40,754 nt of DNA from NCBI GenBank assembly GCA_003245895.1, contig QKBZ01000014.1, forward strand, positions 1 through 40,754, written 5' to 3'. Shown piece by piece: positions 26,544 to 35,000 of this stretch. The first letter of the stretch is position 1. The number at the start of each line of letters is the position of its first letter. The notes beneath the pieces are model-generated. The model was not told the origin of the DNA, made no database searches, and saw nothing but the letters and a program-made list of their open reading frames with translations. This stretch comes from Beggiatoa sp. GTDB lineage: Bacteria; Pseudomonadota; Gammaproteobacteria; Beggiatoales; Beggiatoaceae. The translations under genes and the position numbers were made by a program.

Positions 26544-27881
26544 ATGAAGACAAGCATACAGTTTAAGCCTGAATTTTGTCGAAATGAACGAGAAGTTGAG
26601 AGTAAGTTTATCGTTAGCTATTTATTGCCCGCCTTGGGCTATCAAATTAATATGTGGCAGCAGGAGAAAAAAGCGAACCGTTTTCGCTTAGATTTTTTTG
26701 CCTATCCTGATCAAGTCACGGATGATTTACCCAAAATTGTCATTGAAGCAAAGCATCCTAATAGGCCGCTAAGTGATGCCTATGATCAGCTTAAAGGCTA
26801 TATGGTAACGCTTAAAATTACTTATGGCTTGTTAACCAATGGGCGAGAGATTAGGATTTATAAGCAACATATTAATCATTCCATAAAACTCGTTTTCCAA
26901 TGTTTTTTGCGCAATATTGCTGAGCATATAGAGCACATTAAAACATTAATTGGACGTGATGTTCTTTTATCAAAAAAACTGACGATAATTAACAAAGAGA
27001 TAATTAATCAAGAGGCTAAGATGAAAATTATTGCTATTTATCATAATAAAGGTGGTGTAGGAAAAACAACGACGGTGGTTAATTTAGCGGCTGCGTTGGC
27101 ATTTAGAGGTAAGCGTATTTTAGTGATTGATTTAGATAGTCAAGCAAATACGACTTTTGCTACCGGTTTAATTAATTTTGGTGATGAAGAAAAAGACAAT
27201 TTACGAGACAACTATGTAATTCATTTGTTGCGCTCTCAAGATAGCTATGCAATAGCGGATGTTGCAAGAGATTCACGTTATAGCAGTCATCCAGTAAAGG
27301 TGATCCCTGCCCATATTCGCTTAATGTATCATGAAGATGAATTAAACCGTCTTGATTATACCCGCCATATTTTATGGAAAAAACTGAATGCGGTTAAAGA
27401 TCAATATGATGTTGTCTTGATTGATACGCCCCCATCATTAAATTTATATGCGCGTATTGGCTTAAATACGGCTGAATATTTATTAATTCCCTCTGATTTA
27501 AAACCCTTCGCAAACGAAGGCTTGGAAAATGTTAAAAGCTTTATCAACGAAATTAATGGATTTAAGGAAATGGTTAGTTTGCCAAAACTGCAAGTGTTAG
27601 GCATTTTACCAAATAAGGTTTCAACTAACCCTCGTTTTTTAAATAAAACCTTTAAAGAACGTGTGCAAAATATAGAGCAGCGTTATCAAATTCCTGTGCT
27701 GAGTGAATGCACGATTTATGATCGGGATGATTTGGCTAAATGCTTAGACCAATCGGTTGAGTTAGGTGAATTAGATGTTGCTGATCCTCGTTCAATTTTT
27801 GATTTTAAGGCGAACTCTAAATCTGCTGAGGAATTTTTTAAATTAGCGGATGTTGTAATGTCTAAAGTAGGTTTGGTGTAA
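26544..27881 (+). CDS. PD-(D/E)XK nuclease domain fused to ParA ATPase
   Basis: 445 residues. Residues 1-~120 match the type I restriction enzyme HsdR N-terminal nuclease domain: Glu17/Glu19 in EREVES, GYQINMWQQEKK, Asp50 in FRLDFFAY, the EAK motif (Glu68-Lys70) in IVIEAKHP, the RecB/HsdR-type QxxxY motif (Gln82-Tyr86) and GLLTNGREIRIYKQ. All metal-binding positions appear intact. After a helical linker, Met160 begins a complete ParA/MinD ATPase: deviant Walker A NKGGVGKTTT (169-178), VIDLDSQANTT and VVLIDTPPSLN. An internal ATG at 27021 (Met160) has a good SD (AAGAGG, 5-base spacing), whereas the ATG at 26544 has none obvious, so a shorter ParA-only product is possible. The stop overlaps the next gene by one base (TAATG). 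Confidence 0.85.
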   Translation: MKTSIQFKPEFCRNEREVESKFIVSYLLPALGYQINMWQQEKKANRFRLDFFAYPDQVTDDLPKIVIEAKHPNRPLSDAYDQLKGYMVTLKITYGLLTNGREIRIYKQHINHSIKLVFQCFLRNIAEHIEHIKTLIGRDVLLSKKLTIINKEIINQEAKMKIIAIYHNKGGVGKTTTVVNLAAALAFRGKRILVIDLDSQANTTFATGLINFGDEEKDNLRDNYVIHLLRSQDSYAIADVARDSRYSSHPVKVIPAHIRLMYHEDELNRLDYTRHILWKKLNAVKDQYDVVLIDTPPSLNLYARIGLNTAEYLLIPSDLKPFANEGLENVKSFINEINGFKEMVSLPKLQVLGILPNKVSTNPRFLNKTFKERVQNIEQRYQIPVLSECTIYDRDDLAKCLDQSVELGELDVADPRSIFDFKANSKSAEEFFKLADVVMSKVGLV

Positions 27882-28993
27882 TGAGCAAAATAGCCCCTTT
27901 AATTGTGTTGGTGAAAAGCATTCATCATCAACGTACACAAGCTACCTATTCAGAAGCAGAATTAGTGCGAGCAGCCGAGGCTATTTTAGAAGGTGGTGGC
28001 GTGTTAAAACCACTGGTATTAAAGCGGCGCGGCTTTGAAGAATATGATTTAGTCGATGGTGAGTTTGAATACCTTGCAGCACTAAAAGCCCAAATGCTAG
28101 ACCCTATTAAGGGAGAAACCATAGATGCTTATGTGATGGATGACAGTAATCAAGAGATTGTCATGCAGCAATTGCAAATTTTTAGACAGCGTGAAGTTAC
28201 AGAACCGGCAACCGCTGAACTTCCTGCTGGGCTAAGTGCGGCACAACTTTTATCGTGTTTACAGCCGCTGTTTAGTCAATTAGAAAACCGTTTAGATCAG
28301 CGTTTTCACATGATTGAGCAACAGTTGCAACACTTAACAACGGGGGCAGTTTCGAGTAGTGATACCACGCCTGCAACTGTAATAGAACCGGTTGTTAAAC
28401 AAGCAGAGCCTGAAGTCATCCCTGAACCAGTAGCTACACAAGTAACTGAATCACCTGCAATACCGGAAACAAATGACACACCAGCAGTGGCCTTGCCTAC
28501 ATTACCTGAATGGATCACATGGCTTAACCAAGTGTCTGCCCAACAATTAGCCGCTACCGTTAAGCAAATGAAACTGGGCTTAAGCAGTAAAGTGCAAGCT
28601 AATTTAATGCAAGCAAGACCTTTTCAGTCAGCGCAGGCTGTTAAACAAGTAAAAGGTATTGGAGATAAAAGTTTTGCGGCTTTACAACAGGTTGTTCTAC
28701 AGACAACTAGCTCAGATATTGCAGCTACTGAAGCAGAAATTGTTAAACCAGTTTCAGCAGCGAAAACAGATAGCGTTGCGACATCAAGCGCAGTGATTGC
28801 AGACCCGTGGTTACAAACCTTGAATACGGAAGATGCAAAAGACTTATTGTTTAAACTCAGCCGCGCAAAATTGAGTAGTGAAGCCATTAATTTAATTCTA
28901 AATAACCGCCCTTTTGAGTCTTTAGAAGTCTTGCAAAAACTTAAAGGTGTTGGCAAAGCAAAAGTAACGCTTTTGAAAAAGCTTTTGGGTTAG
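27881..28993 (+). CDS. ParB-like protein with two helix-hairpin-helix modules
   Basis: 370 residues. Residues ~5-95 resemble the ParB/Spo0J N-terminal domain (LVKSIHHQR...EAELVRAAEAILEGGGVLKPLVLKRRG, then YDLVDGEFEYLAALKA, the counterpart of the GERRxRA box with the arginines replaced). The ParB DNA-binding HTH is missing. A predicted coiled coil (~128-150, LENRLDQRFHMIEQQLQHL) and a Pro/Glu/Thr-rich linker follow. Two tandem ~58-residue modules (~209-268 and ~309-369) share the pattern WL...LSS...RPFxS...V/L-K-G-I/V-G-K, each ending in a HhH hairpin (VKGIGDKSF, LKGVGKAKV), probably for non-specific DNA binding. It is translationally coupled to the nuclease-ParA gene and should be its partner. 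Confidence 0.8.
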   Translation: MSKIAPLIVLVKSIHHQRTQATYSEAELVRAAEAILEGGGVLKPLVLKRRGFEEYDLVDGEFEYLAALKAQMLDPIKGETIDAYVMDDSNQEIVMQQLQIFRQREVTEPATAELPAGLSAAQLLSCLQPLFSQLENRLDQRFHMIEQQLQHLTTGAVSSSDTTPATVIEPVVKQAEPEVIPEPVATQVTESPAIPETNDTPAVALPTLPEWITWLNQVSAQQLAATVKQMKLGLSSKVQANLMQARPFQSAQAVKQVKGIGDKSFAALQQVVLQTTSSDIAATEAEIVKPVSAAKTDSVATSSAVIADPWLQTLNTEDAKDLLFKLSRAKLSSEAINLILNNRPFESLEVLQKLKGVGKAKVTLLKKLLG

Positions 28994-29007
28994 TAGTTGC
29001 ATTCTTG

Positions 29008-29090
29008 TAGGATGGGCTGACGCAGGAAGCCCATCAATCGTGCCGACCAAATCGCGGTAAACGACGGGCTTCCTGCGTCAGCCCATCCTA
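29008..29090. repeat. Perfect 25-bp inverted repeat, family C
   Basis: The left arm 29008-29032 (begins TAGGATGGGCTGACG) and the right arm 29066-29090 (ends CGTCAGCCCATCCTA) are exact reverse complements around a 33-bp centre. It is a MITE- or REP-like element directly after the ParB-like gene and might also act as a terminator. Confidence 0.9.
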
Positions 29091-29187
29091 ACTCCCTTGC
29101 CTTTCAGCACACCATGCCCATTAGAAACAAGGAAGCGGCGAGAAGTCGCTGGCAAATCAAGCTCAAGCTGAACAGGAACACAAGCTG

Positions 29188-29715
29188 ATGAAACATCTCA
29201 AATTTGCATTAATGCTGACAGTTGCAGTCTCTAGCAGTGTGGTTTTATGGGTCGCACATGCCGAAGATACAAAACCCGCACCCGCGCCAAATGGCATCAC
29301 CTTACCCTCAGGTTATCAAGACTGGCGATTAATCGCCGTCTCTCATCGCACAGATAACGAAAGCTTACGCGCCATTTTAGGCAATGACATTGCGATTGCG
29401 GCTGCGCGTGAAGGCAAAACAAACCCGTGGCCCGATGGCAGTATTTTAGGCAAATTAGTATGGAAAGATGGCACACATGAAACGTGGCCTGCGGCGACGG
29501 TGCCGGATAAATTCGTACATGCTGAATTTATGGTGAAAGATGCGACCCGCTTTGCCGATACCGGTGGCTGGGGCTTTGCACGTTGGTTAGGCAATGAGCA
29601 AACGCCTTATGGAGAAGATGCGAACTTTGTGCAAGAGTGCTTCGGCTGTCATGTGCCAGTGAAAGACAATGATTATGTGTTTACCAAGCCAGTGATGATA
29701 CCGCCAGCACCTTAA
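29188..29715 (+). CDS. Cytochrome P460 family protein
   Basis: 175 residues. The signal peptide (~1-25, cut after AHA) sends it to the periplasm. The body matches cytochrome P460: PNGITLPSGYQDWRLIAVSHRTDNESLRAILGND, NPWPDGSILGKLVWK, FVHAEFMVKDATRFADTGGWGFARW, and a c-type haem motif CFGCH (151-155) near the C-terminus, then VPVKDNDYVFTKP. In ammonia and methane oxidisers P460 oxidises hydroxylamine to NO/N2O; relatives elsewhere may detoxify NO or hydroxylamine. I cannot confirm the haem-crosslinking lysine by eye. It is monocistronic; a hairpin follows. Confidence 0.92.
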   Translation: MKHLKFALMLTVAVSSSVVLWVAHAEDTKPAPAPNGITLPSGYQDWRLIAVSHRTDNESLRAILGNDIAIAAAREGKTNPWPDGSILGKLVWKDGTHETWPAATVPDKFVHAEFMVKDATRFADTGGWGFARWLGNEQTPYGEDANFVQECFGCHVPVKDNDYVFTKPVMIPPAP

Positions 29716-29737
29716 ATTATCGCCTTTTTAGTGCTTG

Positions 29738-29765
29738 AAGGTGGAATAAGCGTATATTCCACCTT
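29738..29765. repeat. Short hairpin related to family B arm
   Basis: AAGGTGGAATA...TATTCCACCTT forms an almost perfect stem. It lies between the convergent P460 and histidine kinase genes and may work as a terminator for either. Confidence 0.6.
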
Positions 29766-29778
29766 GCAACTCCCACTT

Positions 29779-32688
29779 TTACGAAGACCGCTCGACATCG
29801 ACATCTACAGGCCGATACGGCTCTAACACCTCGCAAATTTGCCGACTTTGGAACAATTTAGCCAATTGCCGTAAATTTTTCAAAAAGGCGGCTAAATTGG
29901 GCAATTCTTTTTCTAACACATCTAACTCGGCTAAAATCCGTTTTACCTTGCCGACAGAAGCCAATTGATACAGCGTTTCTACAATTTCAGGCGGCACTTC
30001 TTCGCGCAGTGGTAAACGATCCTCGTCTCCTGCTTCTCGTTTTAGCAAGCTATAACGCTCTGCTTTCACCACGCCATAAATCCAGCGCAGTTTCAAATGT
30101 TGCCGCAATAATTCCAACAATTGGTCTAAATACACCGGCTTGGCTAAAAAGGCATCGCAACCGATGGCTAAGCTGCGTTCTTGCGTGGTACCAAAGGCAC
30201 TGGCAGAAATCGCGATAATAAAAGTATGCTCAAACTCAGGTAATTGACGTATTTGCTGCACCATTTCAAAGCCGTCTAATTCTGGCATCACTAAATCGAC
30301 TAAAATCGCATCAGGTGGCGCGGCTTGCGCACTGATTAAACCTTGTTTGCCGTCCACTGCCTCCCGAATTAAAAAGCCCAGCGGCGATAACATATTGGCC
30401 AATACTTGGCGGTTTTCCTGTTTATCATCAACTAGCAAAATGCTGCGTGGCGCGCCACTATAGCCAATCACCGTGCGTTCAGCTTCTGGCATTTGTGTTA
30501 CTACATCGGCCACCGCAGGCAAGCTGACTTCAAACCAGAACACACTGCCTTGCCCTACCGTGCTGCGTACATGCAGCTTACCGCCCATCATGTCTACTAA
30601 AGTATTGCTGATGGATAAACCTAAGCCTGTGCCATCGCTGTTTTGCACATGATTATGGTGGCTGTTAATCACTTGGCGGAATGGTTGAAAAATCTCGCCT
30701 AAATGTGCTTCAGGAATGCCAATACCGGTATCTTGAATGGTGAAACAGACGCGGTTTTGCTGATAACGTACTTTGAATAACACTTCTCCACTTTGGGTGA
30801 ATTTAATTGCATTACCCAATAAGTTAATCAAAATTTGCCGCAAGCGTTTTTCATCACCTTGCACCACTTCAGGCAAAGGGGATAAAGCTTGATAACGGAA
30901 TTGAATGCGCTTTTGCTCTGCCCGCATGTTAAATAAATCAATCAAATCATTGATAAATTGGGTAAAGCGCATGTCATCAATTTGCAGCTCAATTTTGCCT
31001 GCTTCGATCTTGGCTAAATCTAAAATGTCATTGATTAAAGTCAGCAAATGCTCACCACTGCGGCGAATAATATTCACCCCTTCGCGTTGACGTGCGGACA
31101 GTTCAGGATACTGCCCTAACACTTGGGCATAGCCCAAAATGCCGTTTAACGGTGTACGCAATTCGTGACTCATGCTGGCTAAAAACTGGCTTTTCGCATG
31201 GTTGGCAGATTCAGCGACTTCTTTAGCTTGGCGTAAGGCTAATTCCGCTTGTTTGCGCTGCGTAATATCTTCCATCGTGGTCAAAATGCCGATCACGTTA
31301 CCGTGTACATCATGCAGCGGAATGCGGTTATTTTCCGTCCAAATCTCCTGACCGTCCGGCAAGCGAACTGGGCGCACCAAATGGTAATGTGCCACATTGC
31401 TATTAATTACATTGCGATCTGCTTCATAAAACAGCTTTAAATTGCGCTCGGTTAAGCCAATTTGATGTTCACTTTTGCCCACCACTTGTTCCACCGAGTT
31501 AGCACCTGCTAAGCGGGCGAAATTTTGACTACAGCCCATAAATTGACCGTTGACATCTTTCCACGCGATATATTGTGGAATGCTGTCTATCACTAAGCGC
31601 AATAATTTTTCTTGTGCAAACAAACGGGTTTCTAAACGGCGGAAAATCTGTGCCACTGATACAGTACGCACCACGATGACTAACACGGTGATAAAAATCA
31701 CCGCTAACACGATTTTTTCCATTTCTCGAATCGGTGCCATCGCTTGACGTTCTGGCAAAGTATTCATTAACAGCCAATAGCGTTCAGAACGGTTATTGTC
31801 AAAATACAAGCGGTTTAAGCCGACAATCATTTGTTGTGCTTCGCTAAAATCCAGCACGGTATGATTAGGACTGTTCTCCATTTGCTGATTGATGTCGGGA
31901 AAGTCACGGGCAAAAGGCGCTCTGGCTTGTCCCCGCTCAAAGCCAAAACTCATCATATTGCTGTTGCGAGGATGTGATAAGTAATAACCCTCTTGGTTGA
32001 TTAAATAAAACTGTGAGCCGTCCACTGGGCGTAAGGACAATAATTCACTGGCATCAATTTCTGCAATCAAAGCACCTCGAAATGCGCCTTGTGTGGTGTA
32101 TAAGGGCAAACTGGCTTCCAATACGGGCGTATACGGCACGACTAAGTGGTTATTTTTGCGTTTTAAGCGTATATCGGAAACGCTCATTTGCCCGACGTTT
32201 TCGTCCCGTGTCTCTTGGAAAATGGCAGAGTTTTGTAAATTTTGTAATAAATCGGTCGGCGTGCGCTGCGCGTGGTTTTGCTGATATTCCACCCGCAACA
32301 TTTCCAAACCTTCGCTATCGACATAAAACAAGGCTTGGTAAAACTTTTTGCTTTCTAAGGTGGTGGAAAAAATATGCTCAAGTTGTTGCAGCCATTGTTG
32401 ATGCGTTGCTGAACCCACAGGCATTTCAGGATTGGTGATTAAGCTTTGCAGGGGCGCGGTATAACTTAAGGTGGATAAGTCACTGAAGTAATGCGCTAGG
32501 TTACTGTGCAACTCATGGCTAAGATGCGACACGTTGCCATTCACTTGTGCTAAGGCCGCATTGACTAAGCTCTCGCGGGCGTTTTGATAGCTGATATACA
32601 TTGCCATACCCAGTGGCAACAGTGCTAATGGCAAGAGCAGGGTAAATAAGCGGTTGTTCGTTAAGAGTTTATAAAATGCAGATAACAT
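29779..32688 (-). CDS. Hybrid sensor histidine kinase/response regulator
   Basis: 969 residues. Membrane helix ~14-32, periplasmic dCache-like sensor ~33-322 ([28 protein letters not shown]), second helix ~325-345, PAS domain ~362-480 ([16 protein letters not shown]), coiled linker, HisKA with His508 in [12 protein letters not shown], HATPase ~610-725 ([24 protein letters not shown]), and a receiver domain ~748-865 with phospho-acceptor Asp798 ([13 protein letters not shown]) and Lys in AKPVY. A ~100-residue helical tail follows. All catalytic residues are present. The signal is unknown. No output regulator is adjacent; the only neighbour on its upstream side is a small secreted sensor-like protein. 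Confidence 0.95.
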   Translation of the reverse strand: MLSAFYKLLTNNRLFTLLLPLALLPLGMAMYISYQNARESLVNAALAQVNGNVSHLSHELHSNLAHYFSDLSTLSYTAPLQSLITNPEMPVGSATHQQWLQQLEHIFSTTLESKKFYQALFYVDSEGLEMLRVEYQQNHAQRTPTDLLQNLQNSAIFQETRDENVGQMSVSDIRLKRKNNHLVVPYTPVLEASLPLYTTQGAFRGALIAEIDASELLSLRPVDGSQFYLINQEGYYLSHPRNSNMMSFGFERGQARAPFARDFPDINQQMENSPNHTVLDFSEAQQMIVGLNRLYFDNNRSERYWLLMNTLPERQAMAPIREMEKIVLAVIFITVLVIVVRTVSVAQIFRRLETRLFAQEKLLRLVIDSIPQYIAWKDVNGQFMGCSQNFARLAGANSVEQVVGKSEHQIGLTERNLKLFYEADRNVINSNVAHYHLVRPVRLPDGQEIWTENNRIPLHDVHGNVIGILTTMEDITQRKQAELALRQAKEVAESANHAKSQFLASMSHELRTPLNGILGYAQVLGQYPELSARQREGVNIIRRSGEHLLTLINDILDLAKIEAGKIELQIDDMRFTQFINDLIDLFNMRAEQKRIQFRYQALSPLPEVVQGDEKRLRQILINLLGNAIKFTQSGEVLFKVRYQQNRVCFTIQDTGIGIPEAHLGEIFQPFRQVINSHHNHVQNSDGTGLGLSISNTLVDMMGGKLHVRSTVGQGSVFWFEVSLPAVADVVTQMPEAERTVIGYSGAPRSILLVDDKQENRQVLANMLSPLGFLIREAVDGKQGLISAQAAPPDAILVDLVMPELDGFEMVQQIRQLPEFEHTFIIAISASAFGTTQERSLAIGCDAFLAKPVYLDQLLELLRQHLKLRWIYGVVKAERYSLLKREAGDEDRLPLREEVPPEIVETLYQLASVGKVKRILAELDVLEKELPNLAAFLKNLRQLAKLFQSRQICEVLEPYRPVDVDVERSS

Positions 32689-33082
32689 GGCCTGTATCCC
32701 CAGAAAATGACGGTGCTCAGCCCTGTGCTCGCCATTTGTGCGCGTCTATGAAAAACGCTTGGCCTAGCCTAATGGGTTGACGCTTCCCTTTCTAGTTTAA
32801 TAATTTGCGGTCATTGCAAGGTGTTCACTAGTAGTGTCATGTGGGAAAATGAACTGCATTCCGCTTTTTAGCGGTGATTTGCGCTGCAATTGTGGTAGGT
32901 GTTTCGGTTGTAGCAGCGACAGCGTGCGTATTTTTGTTAAGTAATTGATTATATTTATTCTTCAAAGCCTAGACTTCAGCTTCATAAAATAGCAAGTTTT
33001 GTCAGACTAAATGTACCTTGCAGGTGGTAAACGTCGTATCTCGTAACCTTATATATTACACCAAGTCTTAGGAGGATTAACT
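32689..33082. other. Divergent intergenic region
   Basis: About 390 bp between the hybrid kinase (minus) and the small secreted protein (plus). A strong SD (AGGAGG) lies at its right end. A short hydrophobic frame near 32850-32950 has no ATG and no SD. No gene supported. Confidence 0.5.
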
Positions 33083-33520
33083 ATGGCAATTCGCTATCAA
33101 TCGGTGTTGAGCATTATCAGTTTGTGTTTAAGTTTATTCACAGGTTCTGTTTATGCAGAGAACACAGACACTTCATGTACTAAGGCTGTGCAACGAGAAA
33201 CAGTATCTGCGTTGGCAAGTTTTGCAGAACAGAGCATAACAGCCTCTTTAGTCTACGTGGATGTGGAAACAGCCACCACTGGCATGCAACACTTTTCAAA
33301 AGTGCCTTGGATACGCTTCGCTTATTTATTTGATAATGAAAAACAACTCTTTGCCCATTATGTTGCAGAAGGTGAAGCAGCAGAACAGGCAGAACAAACC
33401 GCATTAAACGCTTTTTCTTCAGTAGAAGCTGTTGAGCTGACTTTTAAGCATGTTATTGAATTAAAGCGCGAGGATGGGTCAATGGCTACCCTTGGTACGT
33501 TGATTTTAGGGTATCGTTAG
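33083..33520 (+). CDS. Secreted CHASE8-like sensor-domain protein
   Basis: 145 residues with a signal peptide (1-~25, cut after VYA). SD TAGGAGGATTAACT precedes the ATG. The mature part (SALASFAEQSITASLVYVDVETATTGMQHFSKVPWIRFAYLFDNEKQLFAHYV) resembles the CHASE8 periplasmic sensor domain normally found at the N-terminus of transmembrane kinases and cyclases (ASxxxxNxxxALxFxDxxxAxxxLxxLxxxPxIxxAxLYDxxGxLxAxY). Here there is no membrane anchor or effector. It may bind a ligand or metal and act on a membrane sensor. Assigning CHASE8 by eye is tentative. It stands alone; a family B repeat follows. Confidence 0.7.
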   Translation: MAIRYQSVLSIISLCLSLFTGSVYAENTDTSCTKAVQRETVSALASFAEQSITASLVYVDVETATTGMQHFSKVPWIRFAYLFDNEKQLFAHYVAEGEAAEQAEQTALNAFSSVEAVELTFKHVIELKREDGSMATLGTLILGYR

Positions 33521-33591
33521 TAGAATTGGCTTATCGAAGTTTAAATAAGCTATAAAAAAACAATATCTTAAAGTTAAGACATGCACGGTTG

Positions 33592-33698
33592 TAGGGTGGA
33601 ATAGCGTAGCGTATTCCACCATAAAACTCTGCAAAAAGTTTAGCAAAAACAGATAATAAGCCGCATGGTGGAATACGGCTTGCGCCTATTCCACCCTA
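33592..33698. repeat. Palindromic repeat element, family B (copy 3)
   Basis: 107 bp, with arms TAGGGTGGAATAGCG and CGCCTATTCCACCCTA and the same AT-rich core as copy 2 (CTCTGCAAAAAGTTTAGC). It lies between the convergent sensor-like gene and the O-antigen ligase gene. Confidence 0.85.
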
Positions 33699-33711
33699 CA
33701 AAAATACAAGC

Positions 33712-34923
33712 CTACACAGCCTTTTCAGACACATCTCTCGGCAAACTAAAAAACAATGCCGCCAAATACGCCAACAAATGCCCTTCCGTAGTATCCAATA
33801 ACAGCGAATTCACCAGCGAACCGACAACGATTGCCATTACCAAACCTTGAGCTTGCCAACGCCATAAACCCGAATATTGGTAAGTGGCGCGCCACATATA
33901 CACTAATAAACTCAACCACAACACTAAGCCAATGCCGCCCCATTGGATGGCGATCATTAAATATTCATTGTGTGGATTATCAGAAAAATGATGATGCTGG
34001 GCGTGGTGCACGACATAATCGCGGTAAGTTTGCGCAAAACTGCCGGTGCCATGTCCAAAGATAGGGGCTTCTGTGGCAACCCATACGCTATTGCGCAAAA
34101 AGTCATAGCGTAAAGAGTTAGAATTGGCGCGTAAGCCTGCCTCATAATCATTAATGTCTTGCGTAACCCCTTGTATTTGCTGCTGCACAGTGCTGGAACT
34201 GACTAACAATAAACCACCTAAACACAAGACTGCCACACTGAAGATGATGAAGCCACGTAAACGGCAAATTTGATAAACCAGCAATAACAACAAGCAAGCA
34301 AATACTAAATAACCACTGCGGCCTTCGGTCATAAATAACAGATTGATACTCGCCAAAGCGGCTGCACCAAAGCCTAACCAACGCCATCGCTGACAAAACC
34401 ATGCTTGGGTAAACAGAAAATAAGCGGCTAAGGCCATTAAAATGCCTTGCGTGATGTGATTTTTAAACACAAAAGGATTATCAGCGGTGCCTTTGCCTAA
34501 ACTTTCCCAGCCGAAACTCATTAACAGCGAACACAGCAAGGTTAATAACATGGCAATAACAAATGCCGATACACCTTGTCTATGGCTACGTGTTTGTTGA
34601 AAAAACACCATAAAGATGGGTAGCAATAACAATTCGCGATACTTCGCCACCATGTCGATGGATTCGAGCAACGAGGTGGGGCTGTAACTGATACCGAGCA
34701 ATACCACGCCGAATAAAACTAAGGCAATCGTGGCAATGCGGTTATCACATGCTTGTGACCACAGCAAAGGCCACTCTTTACCTACGACAAAGGAAGCCAG
34801 CAGCAGCACCAGTAAAATATTGGTTAAGGCATTAGAGACGGGGATGGAAAACCCAATGGCGAGTAATAATCCGTAATTGAGTTGAGTTTTAACCGTGGCG
34901 AATTTGGCAAGCAAGGCAGACAT
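33712..34923 (-). CDS. O-antigen ligase (WaaL/Wzy_C) family membrane protein
   Basis: 403 residues with about ten to twelve membrane helices. A large periplasmic loop before the last helices contains the family signature GHGTGSFAQTYRDYV...HHHFSDNPHNEYLMIAIQWGGIGL, with the conserved histidine in NPHNEYL. Such proteins transfer undecaprenyl-linked glycans to lipid A core, or polymerise them, or attach glycans to pilins (PilO/TfpO-like). The position 77 bp downstream of three pilus ATPase genes on the same strand leaves pilin glycosylation open as an inference. Confidence 0.88.
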   Translation of the reverse strand: MSALLAKFATVKTQLNYGLLLAIGFSIPVSNALTNILLVLLLASFVVGKEWPLLWSQACDNRIATIALVLFGVVLLGISYSPTSLLESIDMVAKYRELLLLPIFMVFFQQTRSHRQGVSAFVIAMLLTLLCSLLMSFGWESLGKGTADNPFVFKNHITQGILMALAAYFLFTQAWFCQRWRWLGFGAAALASINLLFMTEGRSGYLVFACLLLLLVYQICRLRGFIIFSVAVLCLGGLLLVSSSTVQQQIQGVTQDINDYEAGLRANSNSLRYDFLRNSVWVATEAPIFGHGTGSFAQTYRDYVVHHAQHHHFSDNPHNEYLMIAIQWGGIGLVLWLSLLVYMWRATYQYSGLWRWQAQGLVMAIVVGSLVNSLLLDTTEGHLLAYLAALFFSLPRDVSEKAV

Positions 34924-35000
34924 GACGGTGCTTCTGGATAAACAGCAAGTAAAAACCGTCGGTCAGCGTGGGCTGCCGACGGTCGCTAAGGCAAGACATT

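Noticed and set aside
26544-28993. Ordinary chromosomal parAB partition operon
   Set aside because: The ParA carries an extra nuclease domain, the ParB-like protein lacks the arginine box and HTH, no gidA/gidB or parS-like palindromes are adjacent, and HhH modules replace the DNA-reading part.
32850-32950. Hydrophobic ~30-codon frame and a Cys-rich 32-codon frame in the same DNA
   Set aside because: The hydrophobic frame has no ATG and neither has an SD; overlapping alternatives in 100 bp cannot be distinguished from chance.
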